The notes below the pieces were generated by a model. The model ran no database searches. It was not told where the DNA came from and saw nothing but the letters and a program-made list of their open reading frames with translations. The position numbers were made by a program, and so were the translations under genes. Of a stretch of 64,000 bases of DNA, positions 35,804 through 47,038 are shown piece after piece. Each line of letters begins with the position of its first letter. Position 1 is the stretch's first letter. This DNA is from Erythrophleum ivorense (lineage: Eukaryota; Streptophyta; Magnoliopsida; Fabales; Fabaceae). The stretch covers positions 48,920,477 through 48,984,476 of the forward strand of contig JAIUCV010000003.1 of assembly GCA_026724425.1 (NCBI GenBank). Reading direction: 5' to 3'.

Positions 35804-38613
35804 GTATTTAGCCATATTTTCCTCTTTTCTATCACAAATTTTGGAAAATCATAACTAATTCTAAAAAAATTGAATGCATCTATTCTTGGCCATAGGGAAA
35901 TCTACACATGTGTACTTTATGCTAAAAATATTTTTAGATCATAACATCCAACACAAAAGATGTTTGACATTCGAAATAGTCCAGAGGTTAGGCTGTTCAC
36001 TGGTGTTGTCACAAAATTCTATAGCAAAGCTCAAAAATGTCTGATTAATTTCAAAAAAATTCAATCCATAAAAATAATACCAATAAAGAATATGTGGATG
36101 TTAGCTAGAGAGAAAAAATAACTCCAGACTAGCCCAGGCACACCTAGACCTCAAAACCCAATCAAACAGTACCTGAGGTAAGGTGGAACACCTGGTACTA
36201 GACTGATTCTTTGAAAAATTCATATCTCCCTATATAGACCTCCAAATGAGGTTCTTCTAATTGGCATAAGTCACTGGGAATGCCTAGTTTTTATATATAA
36301 AATTTTGTGGCAATTGGACATCATTTGAGCCCTATGTGACGGATTTCATTTTCGAACCTAAGTGAACAGTAATATAACCAAAATCATAATTTTTGCCAAC
36401 TTTGAAAATTCATCAAATATTCTCTAGACCTCAAAAAATTCTGTTCTTTAGCTTCCAAAAAACCTCTCAACAAGCTCTAATTACATGCCAAATATCATAT
36501 CAAGAAGAGCTCATTTGGACAAAAGTGATATAGGGTTCCATTATGGTCAAGTTTGGCTCCATATAAGATACCAAAATATCCAAATAATTTTTCTTAGGGT
36601 TTGGCACCTCTTGGGCAAGTATAAAAACATATATAAGACTTGTGTGAGCCACCTAAATGGTCCCAAACCTCACAGCTCTCAATTTGGCCATTCCACTTAC
36701 ATTTATACACAATTTCATAATACCATTCACGAAGTCACATTACCATAACATACTCAAATCATATTCTAATAGTCACATTACATATACAACCATTGATTAC
36801 ATCAATTGCCTTTTGTATGGCCTTAAAGTGGAAAAATTCAAACACTTTAATATCATCCTCTTATCCTTAAGGTGGTTGGCCTCCATTACCTCGCTTTCTT
36901 GGTCCTCCTAGCATGTTAGAATATTGGAGAGGAGGGGATGAGATTCACAGAATCCCAATAGCTCATATCCCATTCAATTATACATAAAATATACAAAACA
37001 AGTCTCATAAATGCGTGTATGGTCATGTTGACATGTGTAAACATTCAAAAGGCATTTTTATTATTTGAGAAAGTCAAACATAGCATACAAATGCTTGCCA
37101 AGCAAGTGGATTAGCCTCACCTATTTACTTGTAGATTTTGGACTTGCTTGACCCATTGTTTAAGAGGTTCTTGGACTCAACCATGCTTTTGGGAGTCAAC
37201 CTCACTTTTAGAAGACTCTTTACTTTGTCTCAATTAATCTTAAAGGTTCTTGGCTCATCCTCACCATGGCTAAGGGTTCTTGACCTCACCACACTCAAGC
37301 AAACCTAAGCACACATCATAAACATCATATAAAAGCATATTGTAACATCATGGTACCATGGAATCAAAGTCATGCTAGAACACTTTTCATGGCTTAAAAA
37401 TACACATACACATATTTAAAGACAAGTAAAGCAAGCAATCATACATGAGAGAAGGAGAGTGAACTACCTTGGATACAACTACACATTTTTTCTCTTGAAT
37501 CAAAGCTCCCTCCTTTGGCCACACACATACAAAAGTGTGGGGATGATTTCTCTTGGCCTAAACACAATTTATGGAAGTCAATTAGGTTCATAGAATTAGT
37601 TCTAAGGCCACACAACTTGCTTAGATACTAGTTTGATCTATAACCCTCATTATGGTTCCATAAATGCACCTAATGAAGCAACATCCCTCAAACAAATGCT
37701 AGGCCCCATTCTTTCTTTTCAAATATGATTCTTGACTCCTTTTAAGCCTCTTAGAGTGATCACACAATCAAAACCAAAAGCCTAACTACATATTGCTTCT
37801 TTAAGTCATATTATGCAACATAAAGCACCATCTCACTTTCTATGATTTCTAAATTTTTCCCAAAGCCTCCCCTCATCTTCATTCATCATATATGACTCAA
37901 AAATGGATTTAGAAATATTTAAAACTCTCCCTAGCTACATGAACCTCTCTTAGGCAAACCTATGCTAGGTTTTAAGCTCCATGGACTTTGCTTTGTTTTT
38001 TTAAGGGGAGAAGTACATGGGGAGACTTCTAGGGATCTTAGGACCTCATTCAAACACTTATTTAGGTATAGGAATTAAGAGATCAAATCAGATTTTGGAA
38101 GGAACACTTGAAACCCTAGAAATTGCATCTTGAAATTCTATGGTTTTTTGTTAATTCTTTTTGCATATTCTTAATCTCCACACCCTTTTTCCTAAGAATC
38201 ACCCTTGGTTCTGCCTAAAAACCAAGTCCTCGTAGGGTTTCTTAGGTGAGGCAAAATGGAGAAAGGAGAGGAACAAAAGGTAACAATCATGGGAGAAGAA
38301 ATTACCTTGTTTTCTTACCTTTTCTCACTTGAATCTTGTGTTCTTTGAGCTTCTCTCTTCAAATCCGAAATTTCCCCTTAATATCTCCCTTAAAACAGAT
38401 TTGTAAAATTCATTTTACTCAAAAGAAACAAAGGAGAATTGAGGAAAAGAGGTTTAGATGGAAGAAAGCATGAAAAACTACTAAGAAACCATACCTTAAG
38501 CCTTTGATTTCTCCTTCTTCTTCTCTCCCTTTGGTGTGTTTAAACTCTAGCTTTCTTTTCTGAATTTGGGCATAAAAAATTGTGTCTAAATGAGTGAGGA
38601 GGTGTGGCGCCAC

Positions 38614-38623
38614 CTATTTATAG
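38614..38623 (-). promoter_or_regulatory. Putative LTR TATA box (S2)
   Basis: Minus-strand CTATAAATAGG, a near-perfect TATAAATA box at the position homologous to the other D-type LTRs. Confidence 0.55.
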
Positions 38624-39172
38624 GTGGGAGGAAGAAACTTTTCAAAAATTCTCATTTTACCCTTCATTCTTGGCATTTTCGTTTCTCATTCGTTTTAGCT
38701 CCTTTTTGAGAACTATCTTTTCCATTATAAAATTTAGGTTTCTAATTTAGTAAAATGCCTATGGAATCACTCAAATCAGAGCTAAAATTTTCTCGAAGGA
38801 ATCTGTCAAAGTTTAGGTATATCGACATTAGAAAACATCCATCGAAGGGGATTTAATTGTCCTAGGACTTTCCATGGTTTTCAGGGCCTCTGAGAATCCT
38901 AGAGAACTTAAAAATTTCATTTAAAAAGCCCTCCTATGTGAATTCCAAAATTTGCTTAAAATTACAAAAATGCCATTACGTTCCGTAAGTTTTCAGTCAA
39001 AATTTGTTTCTTTATTCTAGCTTCGTTTTTCCTTCCATTTGAGCCTAGAATTCTCATTTTTAGGAGTCTAGAATATTACTTATCTTTTTTTGGGACCTTA
39101 ACTAATTTATTTTAAGGAATTTGCTTTGAAAACACGTCCATTTTCTTCGTTTGACAAAAATCGAATGTTACA

Positions 39173-39347
39173 ATATACCCTTCCTAACCTCCTAATTTCC
39201 AACTATAAGATGAAATCCCCATTCAAGAGCATAATCCTAACTTGTGAGAAATGACTAGGCAATATATGGCTAAGCAAGATGTTGCTTTTAGAAACATGGA
39301 AATTCATAGAGGCAAACTAGCCAACATCATTTCTTCCAATTCTTATG
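39173..39347 (+). pseudogene. Athila-like gag, piece 2 (element H)
   Basis: It continues the H frame after S2: PPNFQ, then MTRQYMAKQDVAFRNMEIHR and GKLANIISSNS. This matches the coiled-coil-like region after the zinc knuckle in this gag group. It is cut near 39,347 by LTR F. Confidence 0.7.
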
Positions 39348-39680
39348 CATACTTCACATATCCATGTATATACATATATTCAAGTGTTTATATATCATAT
39401 ACATCATGAGATTATACCAGTTGACAAAAAAATGGTTACAATACAAGCATTTAGCAATTCTTTTGTCAATTTTCTAGCCTTCAAGTTTGGTGACTTTTAT
39501 CTCTTGGCTCCCTTGGTTCACCTAGGCATGTTAAGTGATGGGGAGGGATAACTGAGATTCCAAGAATTCCAATAGTCCTTCTGTAATAACCCAGAAAAAG
39601 AAAAGAGAAAAAGAAGTGAGAAAAAGAAAAGAAAAGAGAAAGCTGGAAAATTTTCGAAGAGTTGAGAATTTTCTAAGTCT

Positions 39681-39992
39681 TCTCGCCATAGCGAGATATG
39701 GAATCGCCATAGCGAGAATGCCTCTTCGCCGTAGCGAGTATGTCCCTAGCTATAGCGAGTGCGGCATTCCATATAGAAACCAGTAAGTTGCTCGCCGTAG
39801 CGAAATTGTTCCTAGCTATAGCGAGTATGGCATTCCATATAGAGACCAGGGAGTTGCTCGCTGTAGCGACGCTATAGCGAAGGCAGAGGTCGAGAATAGA
39901 CACGATCTCGCCGTAGCGACGCCATAGCGAAGACAAAAGTCTGGAACAGACACGAGCTCGCCGTAGCGAGGTCACTAACTCGCTGTAGCGAG
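39681..39992 (+). repeat. Array of 12 GCGA hairpin motifs in LTR E
   Basis: Twelve copies of a (C)TCGC-NN-TAGCGA(G) type motif (variants CTCGCCGTAGCGAG, CTCGCTGTAGCGAG, AGCTATAGCGAG, CGCCATAGCGA) lie in 312 bp. The best form can pair CTCGC with GCGAG around a 4-base loop. Larger units are duplicated too: about 66 bp (39,748-39,813 and 39,814-39,879) and about 50 bp (39,870-39,919 and 39,920-39,969). The 100-codon minus-strand frame through it is a by-product of the repeats. Confidence 0.85.
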
Positions 39993-41035
39993 AGCGGTCC
40001 AGAAAAGTGAGGAAAAGAGAATTTGACTTTTAAAAGCTTCCAAATCTCTTCTTTCTTCTTCTAACCGACTCTAACTCGCCTTAGGAGAGAGCAAAGGGCG
40101 GAGGAGAGAGAGAGAAGCTGAAGAGAAGAGGAAAGCACAAGAAAGGTATGAATTCTCATGGTTTCCTCTTCATATGTGGCCCTCTCCCTTTTTCCCCTCT
40201 TTCCCACGGTTTCAATGGTAGAAAATGGTTAGGGTTGAGTCTGGTTCAGAGGAGATAGAGTGGGAAACCATTCTTGAGAGAGATTAGAAGTAGAGAGTCT
40301 TCTCTTTCTTGCTTTTTCCCTTTCTTAAGAGTTGAGAAAAGAGAGGGATAGCTTATGGACCCTAGGAGAAGGAAAAACCTAGAGTGAGAAGCTCAGTAAA
40401 GCTAAGTAGGAGTGATCCCTAGCTTAAGAATTGAGAATTGAAGTATTAATTCCATGCTTTTGTGTGGTTAGGCTCAAGAGGAAACTCTCCCATCTAGAAG
40501 TGTAGTGAATCCAACAAGGGAGGAGACCATTGTCAGAGCAAGTAGTAGATCGCTAACAAAGGTAGTTCTCTCCACTTTCTCTCGTGCATAATTGTGTGTT
40601 TACATTGTCTTGCTTGTGTGTATGAATGATATGAGCTATGAGAAGTGTGTTAGCATGATTATGTGATATGATTGAGATGATGTTTTAAATGATTGTTTGG
40701 TTTGCTTGAGGAAATGGAAAAGCCAATAACCCTGAAGCCAAGGTGAGGATGAGCCGAAACCCTAAGTTGGTTGAGCCATGTCTCCCAAAAGTGAGGTTGA
40801 CTCCCAAAGAGTAAGGGTGAGTCTAAGTACCTCTAAAAGTATGGGAAGGCAAATCCAAAAGCCATAAGGGAAGGGGTGAGGCCGATCCAAGTACTCAGTG
40901 AACTCATGAATGTTATCCATGGCCATTTCACATGTTTAAACGTTTTCTATCATGTTTTATATGCTAACATGCCATACATGCTTAATGAGACTTGTTGCAT
41001 GCAATATATGTACGTTTGAATGAGAGTTGAACTAC

Positions 41036-41054
41036 TGAGATTCTCCGAATCTCA
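41036..41054. repeat. Perfect stem-loop TGAGATTC-TCC-GAATCTCA in LTR E
   Basis: An 8-bp perfect stem with a 3-base loop. Weaker versions sit at the same relative place, shortly after the 31-bp array, in other LTRs (for example near 54,275 GAGATTTCGTGAATCTC and 25,822 GAGATTCAAAGAATC). It might act in RNA 3'-end formation, but that is a guess. Confidence 0.7.
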
Positions 41055-44000
41055 CCCTCCCTCTCCACCATCCAACCATGTCAGGTGGCCCAAGTGAGAT
41101 AAGAGATGGGAGCAACCACCAACAAGCATGAGGCTAGGGATAGAGATGAAGAAAAGTGTATAGTTTTGTACTACATTGTATATGTAACTTGTACATGAGA
41201 TGTAAATGATGTATATGATGTAGCAGGTACAAATATTGTAAGACAATGTATGTATTAATGATGAATGTATGAGAATGAGCTTTATGATGAATGAAATAGC
41301 ATGGTTGAATGAGAAAGAGCCAATGGTAGCTTAGTATATATGGGTGCATAAGTGGGCATGGGGTAGTGAGTTTCCCCAATCTGAGTTATTAGACACTTGA
41401 GGCATGATTGATAGCTCCGATAGAAGCTTTCTCATGTGCTCAAAGAGTCATAGAAGTAGAAAACTTAAGATTGGACCCCATTAGCCACACTTTTGGCCAA
41501 GAAAGGGCCATTTTGCACATGATGTCCTAGAATAGCCATATGACCTCTTCTAGCTATGAGATTTGACATGTAGCTAGATTATGTTTAGAGCTTTCTGGGA
41601 AGCTAGAGTTCATGTCATTTAGAGGTCTATAGCATTTTCTATGATTTATCAAAGTTGACATCAGAAATTCGGATTTCAGAAAATCACTGTTCATTTGGTC
41701 AGTTTTGAAATCATGTCATCTGAGGGGCAAACGTAGTCCAATGGCTACGAAATTTTATACACAGAAACTAGATGGTCACAGTGACTTGTAGGAACTGGAA
41801 GCACCTCATTTAGAGGTCCAGAGAGGAAGTTATGCAATTTCGAAGTTCCTGCCCAGAATCAGACCCCCAACCAGACCCGAGGTACTGTTTCATCGGTTTC
41901 CGGGGAATTGGCTTGGTGGACTGATCTGGAGATATTTTTCTCCTCTAGCTAACATCCACATATTTACATAGAGATAGAGTTTATGGGCATTGGATTTTTG
42001 TGGAATTAGTTAGACATTTTCAAAGTCCATATCAGTAAACTGTGACAGCAAAGAAGTCCCCTCTGACCAGTGAACTATTTCGATGTCAAACGCAGAATGA
42101 GTGGGAGATTGAGACTTATAAGTATTTTTAGCATGAAGTAGACGTCTCAAAATTTCTAGAATGACCCAGATCATGTAGATACGATTTTTCTGCATTTAGT
42201 TATGAATTTCCAAAGTTAGCCCAGAAAAGAAGCAAAATCTGCCACTAGCGAAAATGCATGTCTCCAATCCCTTTTTGCTTTCCATGAGTTTTAAGCATAT
42301 AGTGGGGATTGAAATGAGTCTCAAAAGAGTAATTGAGCATGAAGAATCAGAGAGAGAGCTCAACTGGTCCATGTTACTTCTAAGTGGAGCTCTACCCACA
42401 CATAGTGCCATAGAGAAAGTAAGCATAAGGTAGAGAAAGTGTCTCCTTTGTGAGTTCCGCATTGCCCATATGGGCTAGAGGGCATGTTGGGTATGAGCTA
42501 GAGGTTAGGGTGTTACACCTTCTTTCTTTCAAACACACATAAAGGATGTAATTTCATGTCTAAAAATGCATGCATGGCTATTTTGAAATTCATAAACATG
42601 CACAGATTATTTCTTCCATTCAAGAAGTCACATGTAACACACATAGGCTTGCCAAGACAATGGTTTAGCGTCACCCATTCTTTTTGGGACTTTTAGACTT
42701 GCCTTACCCATTTACAAAGGACTTTTGACTAAGCCTCACTCGTTCAAAAGACTTTTATCTTTGTCTCACTCATTCTTTGGGACTTTGTGGCTCATCTTCA
42801 GCCTAGCTATTGGACTTTTAGCTTCACCAAGCTCATACAAGGCAAAACATGTTCATAAAGCATCTTTCAAACATATAAACAAGCATCATGGTACCATGGC
42901 ATATACATATATATTGGAAAAATTTTTCATAGCTTAAACATACACACACACATTCAAAGACAAGAAAACACCCACACATGTATGTGAGAAAGGAGAGAGA
43001 GCTACCTTGAAGGCACAGTGCACACTTTTCTCTTGGATTATTCCTCCCTCTTCTCAGCTAAATTATGAAACTTTGAAGCATAAGTTTCCCTTGGCCTAAA
43101 CACATCAAGTAGGACATTTTTATATCATTGTATTAAGCTCTAGCATTACACACTCCTTATGGAAGCCTACTTGGTTCCAAGACTTCAATATAGTTCTATA
43201 AAGCACCTAATGAAGCAACTTTAAGAATTCATGATCTTGGCTCCTTTCTCTCCTTGAATCTATGATTCTTGACTCCATTAAAATCTCTTAGAGCCATCAC
43301 ACATTTATTTTAAGGAGCTTAACTATGTGTTGCTTCATTATGTCTCATTATGGGACCTATGATTCCATCTCACATCCTAAGCTTCCTCTCATATTATCTC
43401 ATCATATGGGATGCTAATCTAAGATTAGAACATTTTAAAGCACTCTCTAGTCCCATCATTTTGTCTTGGCTAGGACATAGAGTGCCATTGAAGCATATGG
43501 AGTTTCCAATTTTTTCTTGATGGAAGAGGTACTTAGAAGGCTTCTTAGGGGTCTTAGAAACTCAAACAATCACTCACATAGGCTAGGGAATTCTTAAATC
43601 AAACCAGATTTTACAAGATATCCTTAAATGCCTAGGTTTCCTATCTTGCAAATTCATGATTCTTTCTTTGTTTTCTTTGCACCTTTTCCTTTTCCCCACT
43701 CTAATTCATAAGTTTCACTCTTGGTTTAGGTCAAATTTTACTTCCTCTTGGTGGTTCTTTATAAGGCTAAAAATTATCTCTCAAGAAGCAAGAAGAAGAA
43801 AGCATGGAAAGCTAGGATATCTACCTTGATTCAAGCCTTTTCTAAGAGTCTTCTCCTTTTCTTTGGCCTCTCCCTTGAATGTTGAGCTCCTCCCCACTAG
43901 ACATGGCTCAAAATAGAACCAAACACTTTAATAAATCCATGGAAAGAAAGAGGAAAATTGAGAGAACAAGTTTGCTAAAGGAAAGACCAAGAAATTCCAT

Positions 44001-44136
44001 GAATTTTCATACCTGTTGCCTTCTTTTTCTCTTTCTCCTTCTCTTTTTCCTTTTATGGTATGCCCTTTCTTATTGGTCTCTCCCTTGGTCTTAAGCAGAA
44101 ATAAGGTTGACTAAATGGAGGAGAGAAGGGTATGCA

Positions 44137-44146
44137 CTATATAAAG
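44137..44146 (-). promoter_or_regulatory. Putative LTR TATA box (F)
   Basis: Minus-strand CTTTATATAG, at the place homologous to the D-type LTR TATA boxes. Confidence 0.45.
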
Positions 44147-44748
44147 CAAGAAGGGATTAAAATTGTTCAAAAAAATTCCATTTATGTCCCATATACTTGG
44201 CCTTTTTGTTTCCACTTCATTTTAGCTCCTTTTCGAGAGCCATCTTTTCCATCACAAAGTTTAGGACCTCTAACTTATAAAATGCCTTTGGAATCACTTA
44301 ATTTGGAACTAAAACCTTCTTGAATAAAAAAGTCAAAGTTTGGGTTCACCGTTATTAGAGAACATACACCAGAGGGGGTGTAAACCATCCCAAGAGTTCT
44401 TATGGTTTTTAAGGCCTCTAAGAATCCTAGACAACTCAATCTTTTCATTTAAAAATCCCTCCTTGGTGTTTTCTTAATCAAGTTTTGCTATAAGGAGGGA
44501 CACCTCTCTTTATTGCAAGAGCTTCCCAGCTGTTCTTACTATAACTTACACTATTGCTAGAAATTCCCTAGATTTTGTATGGCTACAAACTCGCTCTAGC
44601 AAACTTGCATCCTTACTACAATGAACAAGCATCCTCGCTATAGCTAACAAGCATCTTTGCTATAGCTAACAGGCATCCTCGCTATAGCTAAAGCTTAAAA
44701 AATTCTAAAATCTTAAGTCCTCATTTCTATAAAATCTTGGATGTTACA

Positions 44749-44994
44749 TATGGCCACTCCTAAAAGAGAAGATGAATATCATTGCAAGGATTTTGCCTTG
44801 AGGAGTGAAAAGAGTTGCTAGAAGTCTTCAATGAATTTAAGAGAAATTATAAGCAGAGAGTGAAGGAAGGGAGAGTATTAAGGCTAGAAGACTAAGAGAA
44901 AACCTTTCAAATGTTGGATATCATTTTAATGAATGAGAAAAATGTTACAATAAGATGGAGTAGAAAATGTGATTCCAAACAATCTCTTGATGAA
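44749..44994 (+). pseudogene. Athila-like gag, piece 3 (element H)
   Basis: After F the frame reads TPKREDEYHCKDFALRSEKS, which matches the basic end of gag in this group (a -NPK...ALRSGK- type motif). It then degrades with in-frame stops; an alternative frame gives a charged stretch (EVFNEFKRNYKQRVKEGRV) that I cannot assign. It is cut at 44,994 by solo LTR G and resumes at 48,393. Confidence 0.6.
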
Positions 44995-45537
44995 TGTAAC
45001 ATCTGTTGTTTCAAAAGCTATAAACTAAGTAGATTACTAAAGGAAGTTCCCTAAATTGAATGAATAAAGGCCTAATAAAATTAAAGCAATAATTTAGATA
45101 ATTAGAAATGGGGATACAAGCGTTAAGATACTCGGAAACCAAAGCCAAAATAGTCAAACAAAAATTGATGAAAATGGAGTGGCATTTTCTGAAAATTTGG
45201 GCAAATTTTAGAAAACTCAAAAGACATATTTTTAAATGGGAAAATTGAGTTTCGTAGGATTCTCAGAGGCCTTAATAACCATAAAAACTCTTAGAATTGT
45301 TAAAATGCCTCTAATTTACGTTTTAGAGTATTAGTTGACCAAAACTTTGACCAATTCATTCTGGAAGATTTTACATCTAATTTAGGTGAAACTAAAGGAA
45401 TTTCATGAATTAGAGGACATAAATTTCATAATGGAAAAGAAAATTCTTGAAAAGGAGTTAAAATAAGCCCAAATGGAAAGAACCAAGAAAATAGACAAAT
45501 TGGAAATTTTGAAAAAGTGTTTTAAGCTAACCTAGCC

Positions 45538-45547
45538 TATATATATC
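45538..45547 (+). promoter_or_regulatory. Putative LTR TATA box (G)
   Basis: CTATATATAT followed by CACACCCCAC, about 545 bp into the LTR, homologous to the TATA box of K at 60,009. Confidence 0.55.
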
Positions 45548-46849
45548 ACACCCCACTTCTCCCATCTACCTTAACCAACTTTCATTTACTCCAAAACAAA
45601 GCCTTAAGCTTCTTGAAGTGTCACACCACCAGGGAAAAGAGAAGGAAGGAAAAATCAAGGAAAAAGGTAAGAAATTTCATAGTTTCTCATACTTCCTCCT
45701 TCACCAACCTTGTTATCCTCTTCCTCCTCTCTTTTCCTATGGTTTTGATAATTGATTTGAGGATGATTCATGGCTAGTTCAGTGAGAGGAGGAGAGAAAT
45801 TGAAGGAGAGACAAGAAGAAAGTGAAAGTTCTCTTGAAAAAGCTTAAAATCAAGGTAACTTTCATGGCTTTGCTTCTTCTTTATTCTTCATGGGTGAAAT
45901 TTTGGCCAACCCTAGACCAGCAAAGGGGGATGATTTCTAGTCTTAGCAAAGAAGAAACAAAGGTTCTAGAGTATGAGAAACAAGAATATGCAATTAGATT
46001 TAAAAGAAAAACCTTAGAAGTCAAGTTGTATAACTTAGGGTTTTTTTACACTTAGCCATTTTTGAAGCTTTCTAAGGATAGTCTAGCCTATATAAGAGTA
46101 TGTATGAGATTCTAAGACATCTAGGAAGCTTTACAAGTGCCAATTCCTTAAGACAAATCAAGCAAATTCAATGGGTCCATTATATTGCTTATGTTTCGGC
46201 CAAGCATGCTCTAAGCCCTTAGGGAGAGTTTTAATTAATTCTAAGGATGTGAATGGCCTAGATATGATTAATAAACATCAAGGGAGGCATTGGTTTGAAT
46301 TTAGAAATCATAGTTTGTGAGATGGAGGTTCAGTTCCTTTTTAAGACATAAAGAAGCAACTTGAATCTTGGCTCCTTGAATTGAATTTATGATGACTCCA
46401 AGGAGTTTAAATAGAGTCAAGAGACTTAGATTGAATGAGAAATTGAAGTGAAGATCATGAATCCTTGGGGTTGCTTCATTATGCACATATATGGAACTAT
46501 AACAATGTATTAGAATAAAGTAAGCTTGCATAAAGTATGTATAAGACTAGAATTAGTTCCAATGATATAATTGTGTCTTATTTGATGTGTTTAGGCCAAG
46601 TGAACCGAGCTCCACCAAGTTGTGTGTGTGTGGCCAAGAAAAGGAAAGAAAAGACCAAGGAAGGGAGTTGTGATTCTTGATTCAAGGTAGCTCTTTAACC
46701 TTTCCTATATACATGCCTTGGATGTTTGATTGTCATTGGATGCTTGTGTGTATGTTTAAACCATGAGATATGTTTGTAGCCATTGAATTTATGCTATGGC
46801 ACCATTATGCTTCTTGAAAACATGTTGGAATGCAATATGGCTTGAATGG

Positions 46850-47038
46850 GTGAGGTTGTGCCAAGAGTCCCTTAGAATGGGTGAGGAGATATCAAAAGTC
46901 CCTAAGAATAGGTGAGATAAAGCCAAAAGTCACAAGAAAGAGTGAGGCTAAGACAAAAGGCCCTAAAAGTGGGAGAAGAAAATCTAAAACTCCCAAAAAA
47001 TTGGATGAGGTTAGACCAAGAACCCTTAGAGCCTATGT
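46850..47038 (+). repeat. 31-bp-period array in LTR G
   Basis: GTGAG-type unit starts lie at 46,850, 46,881, 46,912 and 46,942, then degraded starts near 46,971 and 47,005. The CCAAAAGTC core is present in most units. Confidence 0.8.

Larger units (their letters stand above)
35523..39172 (-). mobile_element. Solo LTR 'S2' (D-type) inside gag of H
   Basis: It starts TGTATAACAC, ends GTTACA, and is about 3,650 bp long, with D-type order throughout: conserved block near 36,240, reversed 31-bp array at about 37,110-37,300, and GATTCACAGAATC stem near 36,940. Both flanks are gag of element H. The flanking bases share AATAT/ATATA, so the 5-bp duplication is blurred. An (AT)n tract at about 35,781-35,803 lies within it. 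Confidence 0.8.
39582..42517 (+). mobile_element. Solo LTR 'E', youngest-looking insertion, perfect TSD
   Basis: It starts TGTAATAACCC and ends GGTGTTACA, 2,936 bp, flanked by perfect CCTTC duplications (39,577-39,581 and 42,518-42,522) that split LTR F. It follows the plus-oriented LTR order: hairpin array, GTGAG-type repeats near 40,743-40,880, stem-loop at 41,036, conserved block AAGCACCTCATTTAGA near 41,799. CpG dinucleotides are well preserved, unlike in the older copies. There is no internal region, so it is a solo LTR. Confidence 0.9.
39348..44748 (-). mobile_element. LTR 'F' (D/G superfamily), inside gag of H, interrupted by E
   Basis: Two parts, 39,348-39,581 and 42,518-44,748, together about 2.46 kb, ending GATGTTACA. 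The left part is short: about 1.3 kb present in other copies is absent, so F is a deleted or variant LTR. The reversed 31-bp array lies at about 42,660-42,800. Degraded CGCTATAGCTAA strings at 44,630-44,690 resemble the hairpin array of E. The flanks (TTATG at the left; ATATG overlapping the LTR end at the right) and the exact resumption of gag at 44,749 support an insertion event. Confidence 0.65.

Noticed and set aside
39673..39975. 100-codon minus-strand frame with a repetitive translation
   Set aside because: It is produced by the GCGA hairpin array of LTR E; no gene signal.
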